Positions 8,858 through 21,446 of a DNA stretch of 64,000 nt are shown here, piece by piece. Origin of the DNA: Winslowiella iniecta. GTDB lineage: Bacteria; Pseudomonadota; Gammaproteobacteria; Enterobacterales; Enterobacteriaceae. The notes below the pieces were generated by a model that was not told where the DNA came from, ran no database searches, and saw only the letters and a program-made list of their open reading frames with translations. Both the position numbers and the translations under genes were made by a program. The DNA lies in NCBI RefSeq assembly GCF_001267535.1, contig NZ_JRXE01000006.1, positions 1 to 64,000 on the forward strand. Reading direction: 5' to 3'. The stretch's first letter is position 1. Each line of letters starts with the position of its first letter.

Positions 8858-9739
8858 TCAGCGGCGGACGCCAGTAATCCGGCACCATTCCTCTTTTTCC
8901 GCGACCGGATCGAGGACAAACTTATCAGCATAGGCTTCACAGACGCTTTCAGCCTGGCTGGCCAGGACGCCGGAAAGACCAAGGTGTCCGCCATTTTTTG
9001 GCAGCACGCTAATCAACGGTGACAGCTCGCGTAACGGGCCGGCGAGGATATTGGCGACCACCACATCGGCAGACAGGTTTTCCGGCTGCTGATGCGGCAG
9101 GTAAAGCGACAGGCGTTCCGACACCCCGTTGCGTTCAGCGTTATCGCGGCTGGCCTGAATCGCCTGAGGATCGATATCGATGCCAATTGCCTGTGCCGCG
9201 CCCAGCTTCAGTGCTGCAATCGCCAGAATGCCGGAGCCACAGCCGAAGTCGATCACGGTTTTACCCTGCAAATCGAGGCCATCGAGCCACGCCAGGCACA
9301 GTGCAGTAGTCGGATGTGTGCCGGTACCAAACGCCAGGCCAGGATCGAGCATGACATTCACTGCGGACGGATCGGGCACATCGCGCCAGCTTGGACAGAT
9401 CCACAGACGCTGGCCGAAACGCATGGGATGGAAATTATCCATCCACTCGCGTTCCCAGTCTTTGTCTTCGATCTGTTCGATCTTATGGTGAAAGTCTTCG
9501 CCCAGCAGCGGATGGAATTGCAGACCGGCAACCACCTCATTCATTTCGGTTTCAGCATCAAACAGGCCGATGACATCGGTGTCGCCCCACAGACGCGTTT
9601 CGCCCGGCAGCGGTTCAAACACCGGGTTGTCATGCGTATCCTGAAAGGTGACGGATACCGCGCCATGTTCAATCAGCGCATCGCCCAGCTCTTCGGCATG
9701 AGCACCAGTGGTGTTGATCTTAATTTGTATCCAGGGCAT
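8858..9739 (-). CDS. prmA: Ribosomal protein L11 methyltransferase
   Basis: A 293-residue enzyme that trimethylates ribosomal protein L11 using S-adenosylmethionine. An N-terminal L11-binding domain (about 1-60) is followed by a class I methyltransferase fold with SAM motif DFGCGSG (164-170), [10 protein letters not shown], and [11 protein letters not shown] chose the start MPWIQIK at 9739, giving the same length as E. coli PrmA; an upstream in-frame start would add 20 residues and overlap panF. It follows panF by ten bases. Confidence 0.97.
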   Translation of the reverse strand: MPWIQIKINTTGAHAEELGDALIEHGAVSVTFQDTHDNPVFEPLPGETRLWGDTDVIGLFDAETEMNEVVAGLQFHPLLGEDFHHKIEQIEDKDWEREWMDNFHPMRFGQRLWICPSWRDVPDPSAVNVMLDPGLAFGTGTHPTTALCLAWLDGLDLQGKTVIDFGCGSGILAIAALKLGAAQAIGIDIDPQAIQASRDNAERNGVSERLSLYLPHQQPENLSADVVVANILAGPLRELSPLISVLPKNGGHLGLSGVLASQAESVCEAYADKFVLDPVAEKEEWCRITGVRR

Positions 9740-9749
9740 AGCGATTCTC

Positions 9750-11204
9750 TTACTCAAATAGGGTTGATGCGTCATCAGGCTGTGGTGCCGGACGACCAAA
9801 CAGATTGCCGATCAAAAAGGCGATCAGGCTAAGCAGCAGGGCAGGAACAATCGGATGAAAGCCCAGCAGCTGAATATCAAAACTGGCTAACAGCGTATAG
9901 ATGGCGGCACCGACCATCATCCCGCTCAGCGCGCCTGCGGCATTGGCTTTCTCCCAGTACAGCCCCAGCACCAGTGGCCAGAGGAATACCGCTTCCAGTC
10001 CACCAAAGGCCAGCAGATTAAGCCAGATAATCATATCGGGCGGATTCCACGCTGCCAGCAGTAATAATAACCCAAGCACCAGCGTTATCATGCCGGACAT
10101 GCGCTTCAACAGCGGTTCATTCTTGATCTGATGCGGACGCAGACGCAGATAGAGATCTTTAACGATCGTTGCAGACGATTGTAGCAGCTGGGCATTGATC
10201 GTTGACATGATCGCCGCCATCGGCGCAGCAAGAAAGATCCCGGCGGCGAACGGCGGCAGCACGGTGATCATCAGCGTTGGGATCACCTGATCGGGTATTT
10301 TCAGATCCGGCAATACCGCGCGGCCAAGCACTCCTGCCAGATGCATACCCGCCATCAGAATCATCACCACAATGGTGCCGATAATAATGCCACGATGCAC
10401 CGCCTTGCTGTCTTTATACGAGATACAGCGTACCGCAGTATGTGGCAGGCCAATCACGCCAAAGCACACCAGAATTGAGAATGAGGCAAGGAAGGTTGGG
10501 CTGATAATCTGATCGACCCCCTGAGGTGACAGCAGCTGAGGATCGATCTGCTGCAACTTATCAACCGCCGCATGCATGCCACCGGCAGCGTGAATCACCG
10601 CAAACAGCAACAGGAAAGTGCCTGCCAGCATCACCAGTCCCTGCATCGCATCATTCAGCACGCTGGCGCGGAAGCCGCCAAACGCGGTATATAGCGCGAT
10701 AGTCAGGCCGAAGATCAGCAAACCGGTATCGTAGGGAATGCCCGCAGCGGTTTCCAGCAGGCGCGCGCCGCCGATAAACTGCACCGTCATCGCACCGATA
10801 AATGCCACTAACAAACTGAGACTGGCGAACCATACCAGTAACGAGCTGCCGTAGCGGGCGTACAGCATGTCATTCAGCGTCACCGCATTGTAGCGGCGCG
10901 CCAGAATAGCGAACTTTTTGCCCAGCACGCCGAGCGACAGCCACACTGCCGGTACCTGCACCATCGCCAGCAGCACCCATCCCAGTCCATATTTATAGGC
11001 TGCACCGGGGCCGCCAATAAACGAGCTGGCGCTGATATAGGTGGTGGTGAGCGTCATAGCTAATACAAAGCCGCCCATCGAGCGACTGCCAAGAAAGTAT
11101 TCGTTCAGGAAGTTGCCTTCAGAGCGTTTGCGCACGGCATAAACCGATAAACCGGCAACCAGCAACAAATAGCCCAGCAGGGGCAGAAGTACTTCAATTT
11201 CCAC
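9750..11204 (-). CDS. panF: Sodium/pantothenate symporter
   Basis: A 484-residue sodium:solute symporter with about 13 membrane segments that takes up pantothenate, the coenzyme A precursor. Signatures include [40 protein letters not shown] and [21 protein letters not shown]. Gene order yhdT-panF-prmA matches E. coli. It overlaps the end of yhdT by 11 bases, implying translational coupling. Confidence 0.96.
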   Translation of the reverse strand: MEIEVLLPLLGYLLLVAGLSVYAVRKRSEGNFLNEYFLGSRSMGGFVLAMTLTTTYISASSFIGGPGAAYKYGLGWVLLAMVQVPAVWLSLGVLGKKFAILARRYNAVTLNDMLYARYGSSLLVWFASLSLLVAFIGAMTVQFIGGARLLETAAGIPYDTGLLIFGLTIALYTAFGGFRASVLNDAMQGLVMLAGTFLLLFAVIHAAGGMHAAVDKLQQIDPQLLSPQGVDQIISPTFLASFSILVCFGVIGLPHTAVRCISYKDSKAVHRGIIIGTIVVMILMAGMHLAGVLGRAVLPDLKIPDQVIPTLMITVLPPFAAGIFLAAPMAAIMSTINAQLLQSSATIVKDLYLRLRPHQIKNEPLLKRMSGMITLVLGLLLLLAAWNPPDMIIWLNLLAFGGLEAVFLWPLVLGLYWEKANAAGALSGMMVGAAIYTLLASFDIQLLGFHPIVPALLLSLIAFLIGNLFGRPAPQPDDASTLFE

Positions 11205-11436
11205 GATGATCCTCCAGCGAAATATCGCGGAAAACGACGCGAACCATTAACCAGCAGAGAAAAATAAACAGTAACGGCACAAACAGGCAGGAGAGTTCAA
11301 ACCAGCGTGGCAGACCGGTAAAACCGATCTCATTGCCAGCCAACCAGGCGCTTAATGCCCATGCGGCAAGATAGGCGACTGCCAGAGCAACTGACCAGCG
11401 TGCTTCTTTATGTGCCTGCACAAAACGTGCATCCAT
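11194..11436 (-). CDS. yhdT: YhdT family (DUF997) small membrane protein
   Basis: An 80-residue protein with two membrane helices (about 16-34 and 48-70) ending in [15 protein letters not shown]. Small DUF997 proteins are always found next to panF-type sodium symporters and are thought to be accessory subunits, though the role is unproven. Its end overlaps panF by 11 bases. Confidence 0.9.
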   Translation of the reverse strand: MDARFVQAHKEARWSVALAVAYLAAWALSAWLAGNEIGFTGLPRWFELSCLFVPLLFIFLCWLMVRVVFRDISLEDHRGN

Positions 11437-11475
11437 AAGTCTACCTCAACGGATAAACCAGCAAAAATTCTGCAA

Positions 11476-11502
11476 GAAAAAGGCCGGTTAAACCGGCCTT
11501 TA
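11476..11502 (-). terminator. accBC terminator
   Basis: AAAGGCCGG and CCGGCCTTT pair, and the minus strand continues TTCTTGC after T5. It lies 27 bases downstream of the accC stop and separates it from yhdT. Confidence 0.85.
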
Positions 11503-11528
11503 CGACAAAACTGGTGACGACAGAACGG

Positions 11529-12875
11529 TTAGTCCTGCAGGCCTAGTTTTTTCTCCAGATAGTGGATATTGGTTCCACCTTGCTGGAAGTTCTCGTCGGA
11601 CATGATTTTCATCTGCAGTTCGACGTTAGTTTTAATGCCGTCGATAATCAGCTCAGCCAGCGCATTCTTCATACGCGCAATCGCCACATCACGGTTTTCA
11701 CCGTAAGTGATCAGCTTACCAATCATTGAGTCATAATACGGCGGTACAGTATAACCGGCGTAAATATGTGATTCCCAGCGCACACCAAAACCGCCTGGTG
11801 CGTGGAAACGGGTAATTTTACCCGGACTCGGCAGGAAGGAGTTTGGATCTTCGGCGTTGATTCGGCATTCCACCGCATGACCGCGAATAACCACTTCTTC
11901 TTGCTTGATGGACAGCGGCTGGCCAGCAGCAATACGCAGCTGCTCTTTGATCAGGTCGACGCCGGTAATCATTTCGGTAACCGGATGTTCAACCTGAATA
12001 CGGGTGTTCATTTCGATGAAATAGAACTCGCCGTTTTCATACAGGAACTCGAAAGTCCCCGCGCCGCGATAGCCGATTTCGATACAGGCTTTGGCACAAC
12101 GATCGCCGATAAAACGACGCATTTCGCTGGTGATACCTGGTGCTGGTGCTTCTTCAACCACTTTCTGGTGACGGCGCTGCATTGAACAGTCACGCTCACC
12201 CAGATAGATCGCATTGCCCTGGCCGTCGGCCAGCACCTGGATCTCAATGTGGCGAGGATTCTCCAGATACTTCTCCATATAGACCATATCGTTGTTGAAA
12301 GCGGCTTTCGCTTCCGCACGGGTCATATTGATGGATTGTTCCAGATCTTTTTCCTGACGCACCACGCGCATACCACGACCACCGCCGCCGCCAGAGGCTT
12401 TGATGATTACCGGGTAACCGATACGCTTACCGAAGGCACGGTTTTTGTCCATGTCGTCACCCAGCGGGCCGTCAGACCCCGGTACGCACGGTACACCGGC
12501 TTTCTTCATCGCATTGATCGCTGAAACTTTATCGCCCATCAGACGGATAGTTTCAGCTTTCGGGCCGATAAAGATAAAGCCAGAACGTTCGACCTGCTCA
12601 GCAAAGTCAGCATTCTCGGACAGGAAGCCGTAACCCGGGTGAATCGCTACCGCGCCAGTAATTTCAGCGGCAGAGATCAGCGCAGGGATGTTCAGATAGC
12701 TTTTGACCGACTGGGCCGGACCGATACACACGGTTTCGTCGGCCAGCAGGACGTGTTTCAGATCGCGATCCGCGCTGGAGTGCACCGCCACAGTCTTGAT
12801 GCCCAGTTCTTTACAGGCACGCAGAATGCGCAGCGCGATCTCACCACGGTTTGCAATTACAATTTTATCCAGCAT
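11529..12875 (-). CDS. accC: Biotin carboxylase subunit of acetyl-CoA carboxylase
   Basis: A 448-residue ATP-grasp enzyme that carboxylates the biotin on AccB, the first step of fatty-acid synthesis. The biotin-carboxylase N domain opens [19 protein letters not shown]; the ATP-grasp glycine loop is [28 protein letters not shown] contains the catalytic Glu/Asn/Arg set. The length is within one residue of E. coli AccC. It follows accB by 11 bases, and the pair form an operon. Confidence 0.98.
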   Translation of the reverse strand: MLDKIVIANRGEIALRILRACKELGIKTVAVHSSADRDLKHVLLADETVCIGPAQSVKSYLNIPALISAAEITGAVAIHPGYGFLSENADFAEQVERSGFIFIGPKAETIRLMGDKVSAINAMKKAGVPCVPGSDGPLGDDMDKNRAFGKRIGYPVIIKASGGGGGRGMRVVRQEKDLEQSINMTRAEAKAAFNNDMVYMEKYLENPRHIEIQVLADGQGNAIYLGERDCSMQRRHQKVVEEAPAPGITSEMRRFIGDRCAKACIEIGYRGAGTFEFLYENGEFYFIEMNTRIQVEHPVTEMITGVDLIKEQLRIAAGQPLSIKQEEVVIRGHAVECRINAEDPNSFLPSPGKITRFHAPGGFGVRWESHIYAGYTVPPYYDSMIGKLITYGENRDVAIARMKNALAELIIDGIKTNVELQMKIMSDENFQQGGTNIHYLEKKLGLQD

Positions 12876-12886
12876 GGTTGGCCTCG

Positions 12887-13363
12887 TTATTCGATGACTA
12901 CCAGCGGCTCGTCAAACTCAACTGGCTGACCGCTTTCGACCAGAATCGCTTTCACAACGCCGGATTTATCGGCTTCGATCTGGTTCATCATTTTCATTGC
13001 TTCAACGATGCACAGGGTGTCGCCTGCATTCACTTTCTGGCCCACTTCCACAAACGCTTTCGCATCCGGGCTTGGGGTACGGTAGAAAGTACCGACCATT
13101 GGGGAACGTACGATATGGCCACTGATCTCAGCGCTTGCCGGTGCTTCCATTGCCGGAGTGGTCGCTGGTGCTACCGCGTTAGCCAGAGCGGGCTGCTGTT
13201 GCTGCATAGCCGGTACTGCGTAAGCCTGCTGCATCATTGGGTAGCCCATGTTTGCAGGGGAACGGCTGATACGAACTGACTCTTCACCTTCAGAGATTTC
13301 CAGTTCAGCGATGCCTGATTCTTCAACCAGTTCGATCAGTTTTTTAATCTTACGAATATCCAT
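12887..13363 (-). CDS. accB: Biotin carboxyl carrier protein of acetyl-CoA carboxylase
   Basis: A 158-residue carrier protein. The N-terminal helix region (1-30) leads through a Pro/Ala/Gln-rich linker (about 40-77) to the biotinyl domain, where Lys124 in EAMKMMN is biotinylated. It shuttles carboxybiotin from AccC to the AccAD transferase. It is the first gene of accBC, downstream of aroQ on the same strand, as in E. coli. In E. coli accB represses its own operon. Confidence 0.98.
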   Translation of the reverse strand: MDIRKIKKLIELVEESGIAELEISEGEESVRISRSPANMGYPMMQQAYAVPAMQQQQPALANAVAPATTPAMEAPASAEISGHIVRSPMVGTFYRTPSPDAKAFVEVGQKVNAGDTLCIVEAMKMMNQIEADKSGVVKAILVESGQPVEFDEPLVVIE

Positions 13364-13384
13364 GAGTGTGGTTCCGTACTCTGT

Positions 13385-13837
13385 TTAATTAGAATGTGAC
13401 AGGCGTTTTACTGCCGTTTGTAAAGCCCAGGAATAACCGTCGACGCCAAGTCCACAGATCACGCCCGCAGAAATATCAGAGAGATATGAATGGTGGCGAA
13501 AAGGCTCACGGGCATGCACATTGGAGAGATGCACTTCGATAAACGGAATGCTCACTGCCAGTAACGCGTCGCGAATCGCCACGCTGGTATGAGTGAATGC
13601 CGCCGGGTTAATGACGATATAATCGACATCGCCTTTTGCCTGATGAATGCGATCAATTAACGCATGTTCAGCATTGGACTGGAGATGGCTGAGTTTAACC
13701 TTCAGCGCGTCAGCTTGTGAGGTCAGATCACTGACAATCTCGGCTAATGTGGTCTTACCGTACTTCTCAGGCTCACGTGTGCCCAGCAAATTGAGGTTGG
13801 GACCGTTCAAAAGCAGAATATGAAAGTTGACTGCCAT
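13385..13837 (-). CDS. aroQ: 3-dehydroquinate dehydratase, type II
   Basis: A 150-residue enzyme converting 3-dehydroquinate to 3-dehydroshikimate in aromatic amino-acid synthesis. Key parts are [19 protein letters not shown] with the active Tyr near 29, the loop [16 protein letters not shown], and [18 protein letters not shown] chose the ATG at 13837 (an AGGAG lies upstream); the longer frame would add 22 poorly conserved residues. E. coli K-12 uses the unrelated type I enzyme AroD, but the aroQ-accBC order is usual in Erwinia and Yersinia. Confidence 0.96.
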   Translation of the reverse strand: MAVNFHILLLNGPNLNLLGTREPEKYGKTTLAEIVSDLTSQADALKVKLSHLQSNAEHALIDRIHQAKGDVDYIVINPAAFTHTSVAIRDALLAVSIPFIEVHLSNVHAREPFRHHSYLSDISAGVICGLGVDGYSWALQTAVKRLSHSN

Positions 13838-14072
13838 CTTGCTGCTATCTCCTGCAATAATTGAGGCAACGCGTAAAATACCTTGTGAAAATCCATTTGT
13901 CACCCTTCAGGGTGAAAATTGGCATCACATTGCCTGCAAAGGCGGGCATTATATCGATTTCGTTGCAATTAGCAGCTAAATACTGGTCTTATCAGCGAAG
14001 ATTATCAACCGCGAGCCGGTAATGGCAGGCGGTTGTCTACAGGATATGCGGGCTGGAACACACTCTGAAGGA

Positions 14073-14675
14073 CTATTTGGGCAGCCACTTAGCAAACTTT
14101 TTGTATCGCCATGCCAGCAAGATCACCGCAATCATGGCGTAAATTACCGGTTGTGGCGACAAAATCTTCACCGACCAAAGATAGTGAATCGGCGCGAGGA
14201 TCGCCACCAAATAGACGAAATTATGCAATGTTTGCCAGTGACGGCCCAGCGCACGTTGGGCTTTCTGCAATGAGGTCAGCGTCAGTGCCAGCAGTAGCAA
14301 CCAGCTAATCATCCCCAGCCACAGGTAAGGGCGGGTCACCAGCTCCTGGCCCAGAAGACGCAGATTACTGATCCCCAACTCCAGTAGCGAATAACTGATT
14401 AAATGTAATGTGGCCCAGGCAAAACACCATAAACCGAGCAGTCGGCGGGTGCGAATTAGCAGCGGTTGTTTGGCGTAACGCGCCAGTGGCGTGACCACCA
14501 GCGTCGCCAGCAGCAGTTTCAGCGCCATGCGGCCGGTAAAATGCTGGATATCTTTCGCCGGATCAGCGCTGAACCACCCCTGATCAACCGAAAGTATCAG
14601 CCACAGCAGCGGCAGAAAAGCCGCCAGGTGCAGCACGACCTTTAGCGCGGTAATCTGTTTTAACGTCAGGCGCAC
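14073..14675 (-). CDS. msrQ: Heme-binding membrane subunit MsrQ
   Basis: A 200-residue six-helix b-type cytochrome that passes quinol electrons to MsrP. It has the ferric-reductase-like core with paired histidines in [14 protein letters not shown] and [18 protein letters not shown]. It starts with GTG immediately after the msrP stop (TGA-GTG), so translation is coupled. In E. coli the gene is yedZ, located elsewhere. Confidence 0.93.
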   Translation of the reverse strand: MRLTLKQITALKVVLHLAAFLPLLWLILSVDQGWFSADPAKDIQHFTGRMALKLLLATLVVTPLARYAKQPLLIRTRRLLGLWCFAWATLHLISYSLLELGISNLRLLGQELVTRPYLWLGMISWLLLLALTLTSLQKAQRALGRHWQTLHNFVYLVAILAPIHYLWSVKILSPQPVIYAMIAVILLAWRYKKFAKWLPK

Positions 14676-15680
14676 TCAGTAGTTCTCCCGCAAATCCAGC
14701 CCGCGATAGAGCGAGGCCACCTGCTCAGCATAGCCGTTAAACAGCAGTGTCGGCTGACGTTTAACATCCAGAATGCCGCCAGAACCGATAAAGCGTTCGG
14801 TGGCCTGCGACCAGCGCGGATGGTCAACATGAGGGTTCACATTGGCATAAAAGCCGTACTCATCCGGGCCTGCCTGGTTCCAGGTGGTCGGCGGGCGATC
14901 GCGGGTTAAACTGATATGCACAATCGACTTGATACCTTTAAAACCATACTTCCACGGCACCGTCAGGCGAATGGGCGCACCATTCTGCGGCGGCAACGCT
15001 TTACCGTACACCCCGGTGGTCAGCAGGGTAAGCGGGTTCATCGCTTCATCCAGCCGTAACCCTTCGACATAAGGATATTTCAGGCCGCCACCAATAAAGC
15101 GGTCTTGCTGGCCGGGCATCTGATCCGGGGCATAAACCGTTTCAAATGCGACAAAGCGCGCATTGCTGGTGGGTTCGGCGGCTTTCAGCAACTTGCCCAG
15201 CTCAAAACCCACCCACGGTACCACCATCGACCAGGCTTCCACGCAGCGCATACGGTAAATTCGCTGCTCAAGCGGAAAGCGCTTAAAGATATCATCCATA
15301 TCCAGCGTCATCGGCTTGCCGACTTCGCCGTCGATACGGATTTTCCAGTCGCGGGTGTTCAGCGTACCGGCATTCGCCGCCGGATCGGCCTTATCGAGAC
15401 CAAATTCGTAATAGTTGTTATAGCCGGTGACTTTATCTTCCGGCGTTAAGGTCAAATCGGCCTGCCAGGCTGCCGGCTTGCTGAAATCAAGTGGTTTACC
15501 GGAAGGCGCGGCGGGGCGATCGTTACCTTTAAACCACGACAGCAGGTCGGCGCGCGCCGTGCCCGGCAGCGTCAGGGCGGCGGCGCTCAGACCGAGTGTT
15601 TTAATAATATCGCGACGTCGCTGGTTAAAAACGCTTTCCGGCGTGACGTCGGCTTCAGTCAGTTTGTGTACAGGCTTCAT
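14676..15680 (-). CDS. msrP: Periplasmic methionine-sulfoxide reductase catalytic subunit MsrP
   Basis: A 334-residue molybdopterin enzyme that repairs oxidised methionines in periplasmic proteins. A Tat signal with [24 protein letters not shown] lies near residues 21-43; the molybdenum-ligating Cys is in [27 protein letters not shown] follows. I chose the ATG at 15680, which gives the same length as E. coli YedY; a longer start would bury the Tat motif further in. It forms an operon with msrQ. Confidence 0.94.
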   Translation of the reverse strand: MKPVHKLTEADVTPESVFNQRRRDIIKTLGLSAAALTLPGTARADLLSWFKGNDRPAAPSGKPLDFSKPAAWQADLTLTPEDKVTGYNNYYEFGLDKADPAANAGTLNTRDWKIRIDGEVGKPMTLDMDDIFKRFPLEQRIYRMRCVEAWSMVVPWVGFELGKLLKAAEPTSNARFVAFETVYAPDQMPGQQDRFIGGGLKYPYVEGLRLDEAMNPLTLLTTGVYGKALPPQNGAPIRLTVPWKYGFKGIKSIVHISLTRDRPPTTWNQAGPDEYGFYANVNPHVDHPRWSQATERFIGSGGILDVKRQPTLLFNGYAEQVASLYRGLDLRENY

Positions 15681-15771
15681 CAGAATGCCCTCGTGGCAAG
15701 AGAAGAGACTGCAATCAGCATGGTGCAAGCGGGCTTAACTGGCGAGTTTTCACCGGAAAATGTGAAATTTC

Positions 15772-15795
15772 CTGGACGCGTTCCTTCGCGTCCAG
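15772..15795 (-). terminator. Hairpin after acuI, probable terminator
   Basis: A perfect nine-base stem CTGGACGCG/CGCGTCCAG with a six-base loop begins seven bases after the acuI stop. The following minus-strand sequence GAAATTTCACATTTT is only moderately U-rich, so termination strength is uncertain. Confidence 0.5.
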
Positions 15796-15801
15796 TACCA
15801 G

Positions 15802-16779
15802 CTAACCTATTTTAACCAGCGTTCGACCGGTAACACGATTATCTAACAGACGCGCCGCCGCGTCGGCCGCGTCGGCCAGCGGTACTTCGCGGGTGGCCTG
15901 CTGATAAAAAGAGGCGGGCAGGATCTTCACCAGGCGTTTCCAGGCCTCGCTGCGGCGTGCGGCTGGCGTCATCACCGAATCCACTCCTTGCAGGCGCACA
16001 TTACGCAGAATAAAAGGCATGACGGTGGTCGGCAGAGCAAAACCGCCTGCCAGGCCGCAGGCGGCGACCGTGCTGTTGTAGTTCATCTGCGCCAGCACGC
16101 TGGCCAGCACGCGATCGCCTGCGGTATCCACTGCGCCTGCCCAGCGCTGTTTTTCCAGCGGGCGGGTATCGTCGCTGAAGGCGCTACGCGGCAGAATCTC
16201 GCTGGCACCCAACTGACGCAGGTAATCATGGGTACTGTCGCGACCACTGACTGCCACCACGCGATAGCCCAGCGCACTGAGCAGCGCTATCGCGGTACTG
16301 CCGACGCCGCCGCTGGCGCCGGTCACCAGCACTTCTCCGCTTTCCGGGGTGACGCCGCCTTCTTCCAGCGCCATAACACACAGCATGGCGGTGAAACCGG
16401 CGGTGCCGATAATCATCGCTTTACGCGCGTCCATGCCTTCCGGCATCGCCACCAGCCAGTCGCCGTTTACCCGCGCCTGTTCTGCCAGCCCGCCCCAGTG
16501 ATGCTCACCCACGCCCCAGCCGGTCAACAGTACCGCCTGACCAGTATGAAAACGTGGGTCTTCGCTGTGATGAACCGTACCGGCGAAATCAATGCCCGGC
16601 ACCATCGGGAACTGGCGAATGATCTTTCCTTTACCGGTAATCGCCAGCGCATCTTTATAATTAATGCCGGACCAGCTGATATCCACCGTGACATTGCCCG
16701 CCGGCAATAAATCACTGGCGATGTTTTTTATTGCGGCGAGGGTTTTTCCCTCGGATTGTTCTAATAGCAATGCTTGCAT
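15802..16779 (-). CDS. acuI: Acrylyl-CoA reductase (NADPH), YhdH
   Basis: A 325-residue quinone-oxidoreductase-type MDR enzyme that reduces acryloyl-CoA to propionyl-CoA, a detoxification step. The GroES-like part has SWSGINYKDALAITGKG and PMVPGIDFAGTV; the Rossmann motif VTGASGGVGSTAIALLSALG binds NADPH. The length matches E. coli YhdH, and it sits next to csrD in divergent orientation as in E. coli. Confidence 0.94.
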   Translation of the reverse strand: MQALLLEQSEGKTLAAIKNIASDLLPAGNVTVDISWSGINYKDALAITGKGKIIRQFPMVPGIDFAGTVHHSEDPRFHTGQAVLLTGWGVGEHHWGGLAEQARVNGDWLVAMPEGMDARKAMIIGTAGFTAMLCVMALEEGGVTPESGEVLVTGASGGVGSTAIALLSALGYRVVAVSGRDSTHDYLRQLGASEILPRSAFSDDTRPLEKQRWAGAVDTAGDRVLASVLAQMNYNSTVAACGLAGGFALPTTVMPFILRNVRLQGVDSVMTPAARRSEAWKRLVKILPASFYQQATREVPLADAADAAARLLDNRVTGRTLVKIG

Positions 16780-17015
16780 AAGAATCTCCTGAAATAACGC
16801 GTCAACCTACTGAAATGTAGCTGGTGTCACTATACTCCCCTAAAAAGCGTGTTAACTGCTGCGGCGCAAACAAAAGCGCATTCGGTTATGTTATTTTCTA
16901 TCGCTAAGCTGATTCTGATGATTCAGCGCTGCTCTTTAATCACTGTTATTAACCTTCTGATTGCCTGTTGCTTGGTTAATGGCGTTGTTTGTCACCGCAG
17001 TTAAAAGGCACAGGG

Positions 17016-18965
17016 ATGCGATTAACGACCAAACTATCTGCGTTTATCACTTTGCTAAGTGTATTGGCGATGTTGCTGATGTTAGTGGGCTGCGCGTTCA
17101 GTTTCTTTTATCTCAGCTACCAGAAAGTCGGGCAGCGGGTGCAGACTATCGCCACCGAAATTGATCAGTCACTGCTGCACAGCAGTGCGGCGGAGCTGGA
17201 GCCATGGCTTCGTAAAATGATGCCGCCGCTGAATATCGAACGTATTGAGATTCACGACAACCTCAGCACTCTGCTGTCACTCAGCCGCCATCAACATCCC
17301 TTAATAGAAGATGAACCCAACCGCTTTCGTCAGTCGGACATCACGCTGATTAAACATCCGGAGCTAAAGGTGCGTGTCGTCTGGCTCGACCCTGCCAATA
17401 CCTGGTTCCGCTCCTTTATTGGTACCTCAACGGTGATCGCGGTGGTCAGCGTGGCGATGATTATGATGATAATCCTGCTGCTCTCTCACCGCTGGCTCTA
17501 TCGTCAGTTGAAAGGGATGGAGAGCCTCGAGTCCCGGGCGCAAAGAGTCATTCTTGGCGAGCGTGCCAGCATTGAGCGGGGTTCCGTACACGAATGGCCG
17601 CCCAAAGCCAGCAGCGCCATCGATCTGTTATTAAACGATCTACAGGAAGCCGGTGAACAGCGCATCCGCGTCGATACCCTGATCCGCGCCTTTGCCGCCC
17701 AGGATGCCAAAACCGGACTGCACAATCGGCTGTTCTTTGATAATCAGCTCGCCACGCTGCTGGAAGATGCCGAAGATGTTGGCGCGCACGGGGTGGTGAT
17801 GATGATTCGCCTGCCCGATTTCGACACGCTGCGTGAAAGCAGTGCGCAGAATAGCCGCCAGGATTACCTGTTCGATCTGGTCAATATGCTGTCGACCTTT
17901 GTGATGCGCTATCCGGGCGCACTGCTGGCGCGCTATTTTCGCAGTGACTTTGCGGTGCTGTTGCCGCACCGCACCTTAAAAGATGCCGACAGCATCGCCA
18001 GCCAGCTGATCAATGCGGTTGATTCGCTGCCGCCGATGCGCATGCTGGATCGGGACGATATGATCCATATCGGTATCAGCGCCTGGCGCAGCGGCCAGAC
18101 CACTCAGCAGGTGATGGAGAATGTGGAGCTGGCAACGCGTCACGCCACTCTGTTAGGGGGGAATAACTGGTCGGTGAGTGAAGGTAATATCAGTGAGGTG
18201 GGGCGCGGCAGTGTGAAATGGCGCACCCTGCTGGAACATACGCTGACCCTCGGCGGCCCCCGGCTGTATCAGAAACCGGCGGTGACCCGCGAAGGCAATG
18301 TTCATCACCGGGAAATGCTGACGCGCATTTTTGATGGTGAGAAAGAGTTACTGGCGGCTGAGTTTATGCCGCTGGTTCAGCAGATGGGGCTGGCAGAGAG
18401 CTACGACCGGTTGCTGGTGACGCGGATTATCACCTTACTCAGTGTCTGGCCGGAAGAAACGCTGGCGATACCGGTGACCGTCGACGCGTTATTGCAGCGT
18501 ACTTTCCAGCGCTGGTTGCGCGATACCCTGTTGCAATGTACTAAATTACAAAGAAAACGTATTTTATTTGAACTTGCAGAAGCAGATGTGTGTCAACACA
18601 TCAATCGACTGCAGCCAGTTTTCCATTTGCTACAAGGTTTTGGCTGTCGGATTGCCGTCAATCAGGCGGGATTAACGATGGTGAGTACCGCGTATCTTAA
18701 ACAGTTTAAGGTGGAAATTATCAAGCTTCACCCTGGGCTGGTACGCGATATCGAACGTCGTACTGAGAATCAGCTTTTTGTACAAAGTTTGATCGAGGTA
18801 TGCAAGGTGACACCCACGCGTGTTTTTGCCGCAGGTGTCAGGACGCGAGCCGAGTGGCAGACGTTGTCGGAACTGGGTGTGGCAGGTGGTCAGGGTGACT
18901 TTTTTGCTACCTCTCAACCGGTTAACAGCAACGTAAAAAAATATTCGCAAAGATATCGAGTTTAG
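17016..18965 (+). CDS. csrD: RNase E specificity factor CsrD
   Basis: A 649-residue membrane protein that targets the CsrB/CsrC regulatory RNAs for RNase E decay. It has membrane segments at about 7-30 and 135-160, a HAMP-like linker, a degenerate GGDEF domain (YFRSDFAVLLPHR replaces GGDEF) and a degenerate EAL domain (FELAEADVCQH replaces EAL), so it should not make or break cyclic-di-GMP. I chose the ATG at 17016 because MRLTTKLSAF matches the E. coli start. It is divergent from acuI and upstream of mreB. Confidence 0.95.
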   Translation: MRLTTKLSAFITLLSVLAMLLMLVGCAFSFFYLSYQKVGQRVQTIATEIDQSLLHSSAAELEPWLRKMMPPLNIERIEIHDNLSTLLSLSRHQHPLIEDEPNRFRQSDITLIKHPELKVRVVWLDPANTWFRSFIGTSTVIAVVSVAMIMMIILLLSHRWLYRQLKGMESLESRAQRVILGERASIERGSVHEWPPKASSAIDLLLNDLQEAGEQRIRVDTLIRAFAAQDAKTGLHNRLFFDNQLATLLEDAEDVGAHGVVMMIRLPDFDTLRESSAQNSRQDYLFDLVNMLSTFVMRYPGALLARYFRSDFAVLLPHRTLKDADSIASQLINAVDSLPPMRMLDRDDMIHIGISAWRSGQTTQQVMENVELATRHATLLGGNNWSVSEGNISEVGRGSVKWRTLLEHTLTLGGPRLYQKPAVTREGNVHHREMLTRIFDGEKELLAAEFMPLVQQMGLAESYDRLLVTRIITLLSVWPEETLAIPVTVDALLQRTFQRWLRDTLLQCTKLQRKRILFELAEADVCQHINRLQPVFHLLQGFGCRIAVNQAGLTMVSTAYLKQFKVEIIKLHPGLVRDIERRTENQLFVQSLIEVCKVTPTRVFAAGVRTRAEWQTLSELGVAGGQGDFFATSQPVNSNVKKYSQRYRV

Positions 18966-20324
<1,359 letters not shown>

Positions 20325-20390
20325 TCTGCCAGGGGAGTGGTGGTCAGGCCATCACTCCCTTTTCTTGATGTCGAGGAATACGCTGCGTTT

Positions 20391-21446
20391 ATGAAGCCGA
20401 TTTTCAGCAGGGGCCCATCCCTGCAGCTGCGCCTTTTTTTGGCGGTTATCGTGGCAATTGGGGTTATCATTGCCGACAGTCGAGTGGGGTCGTTTACCCA
20501 GATTCGTACCTATATGGACACTGCTGTCAGTCCATTCTATTTCCTGGCCAACGGGCCACGTCAAATTCTGGACAACGTTTCTGAAACGTTGGCCTCCCGC
20601 CAGCAATTAGAGCTGGAAAATAAAGCACTGCATCGCGAACTCTTCCTGAAAAACAGTGAGCTGTTGATGCTTGGCCAGTTTAAGCAGGAGAACGCGCGTC
20701 TGCGTGAGCTGCTGGGCTCGCCACTGCGTCAGGATGAACATAAGATGGTCACTCAGGTGATCTCTACCGGTACCGATCCTTACACCGATCAGATGGTGAT
20801 CGACAAAGGCAGCGTTAACGGGGTTTATGAAGGCCAGCCGGTTATCAGTGATAAAGGTGTTGTGGGTCAGGTGATTGCGGTGGGTAAAGTCACCAGTCGG
20901 GTGCTGCTGATTTGTGATGCCTCGCATGCGCTGCCGATTCAGGTACTGCGTAATGATATTCGCGTCATTGCCGCCGGTAATGGTTGTACCGAAGACTTGC
21001 AGCTGGAACATCTGCCCGGTAATACTGATATCCGCGTAGGCGATGTGCTGGTGACGTCCGGCCTGGGCGGCCGCTTCCCGGAAGGTTATCCGGTTGGCGT
21101 GGTGTCATCGGTCAAAGTGGATACCCAGCGCGCTTACACCGTAATTCAGGCGCGTCCGACTGCCGGGCTACAACGTCTGCGCTATCTGCTGTTGCTGTGG
21201 GGCGCGGATTCGCGTGGCGAAATGCCGATGGCACCGGATGAAGTGCACCGCGTTGCCAACGAGCGTCTGATGCAGATGATGCCGCAGGTGTTGCCGCCAG
21301 CCAGCGAGATGGGGCCACCGGCACCTGCCGCGCTCACTGCGCCGCCAGCCGCTGCGGGTACCGCCACTGCGCCCGCGACCAACAGTCAGCCTGTCGTGAG
21401 CGGCAGCGGACGCAACCCACCAGCAAGCCGGGGAGGCCAGCCTTGA
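20391..21446 (+). CDS. mreC: Cell shape-determining protein MreC
   Basis: A 351-residue inner-membrane protein linking MreB to wall-synthesis enzymes. After a cytoplasmic tip there is one membrane segment (about 13-30), a coiled coil (about 65-105, [21 protein letters not shown]) and the periplasmic beta domain. The last 50 residues are an Ala/Pro-rich tail. I chose the ATG at 20391 ([10 protein letters not shown]), which matches E. coli. Its stop overlaps the mreD start by four bases. Confidence 0.97.
   Translation: MKPIFSRGPSLQLRLFLAVIVAIGVIIADSRVGSFTQIRTYMDTAVSPFYFLANGPRQILDNVSETLASRQQLELENKALHRELFLKNSELLMLGQFKQENARLRELLGSPLRQDEHKMVTQVISTGTDPYTDQMVIDKGSVNGVYEGQPVISDKGVVGQVIAVGKVTSRVLLICDASHALPIQVLRNDIRVIAAGNGCTEDLQLEHLPGNTDIRVGDVLVTSGLGGRFPEGYPVGVVSSVKVDTQRAYTVIQARPTAGLQRLRYLLLLWGADSRGEMPMAPDEVHRVANERLMQMMPQVLPPASEMGPPAPAALTAPPAAAGTATAPATNSQPVVSGSGRNPPASRGGQP

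Noticed and set aside
9092-9832. Long plus-strand frame (246 codons) opposite prmA
   Set aside because: It is an antisense shadow of the GC-rich prmA/panF coding sequence; the protein has no sensible composition.
15988-16710. Plus-strand frame of 240 codons opposite acuI
   Set aside because: Antisense shadow; acuI is complete and well conserved on the other strand.
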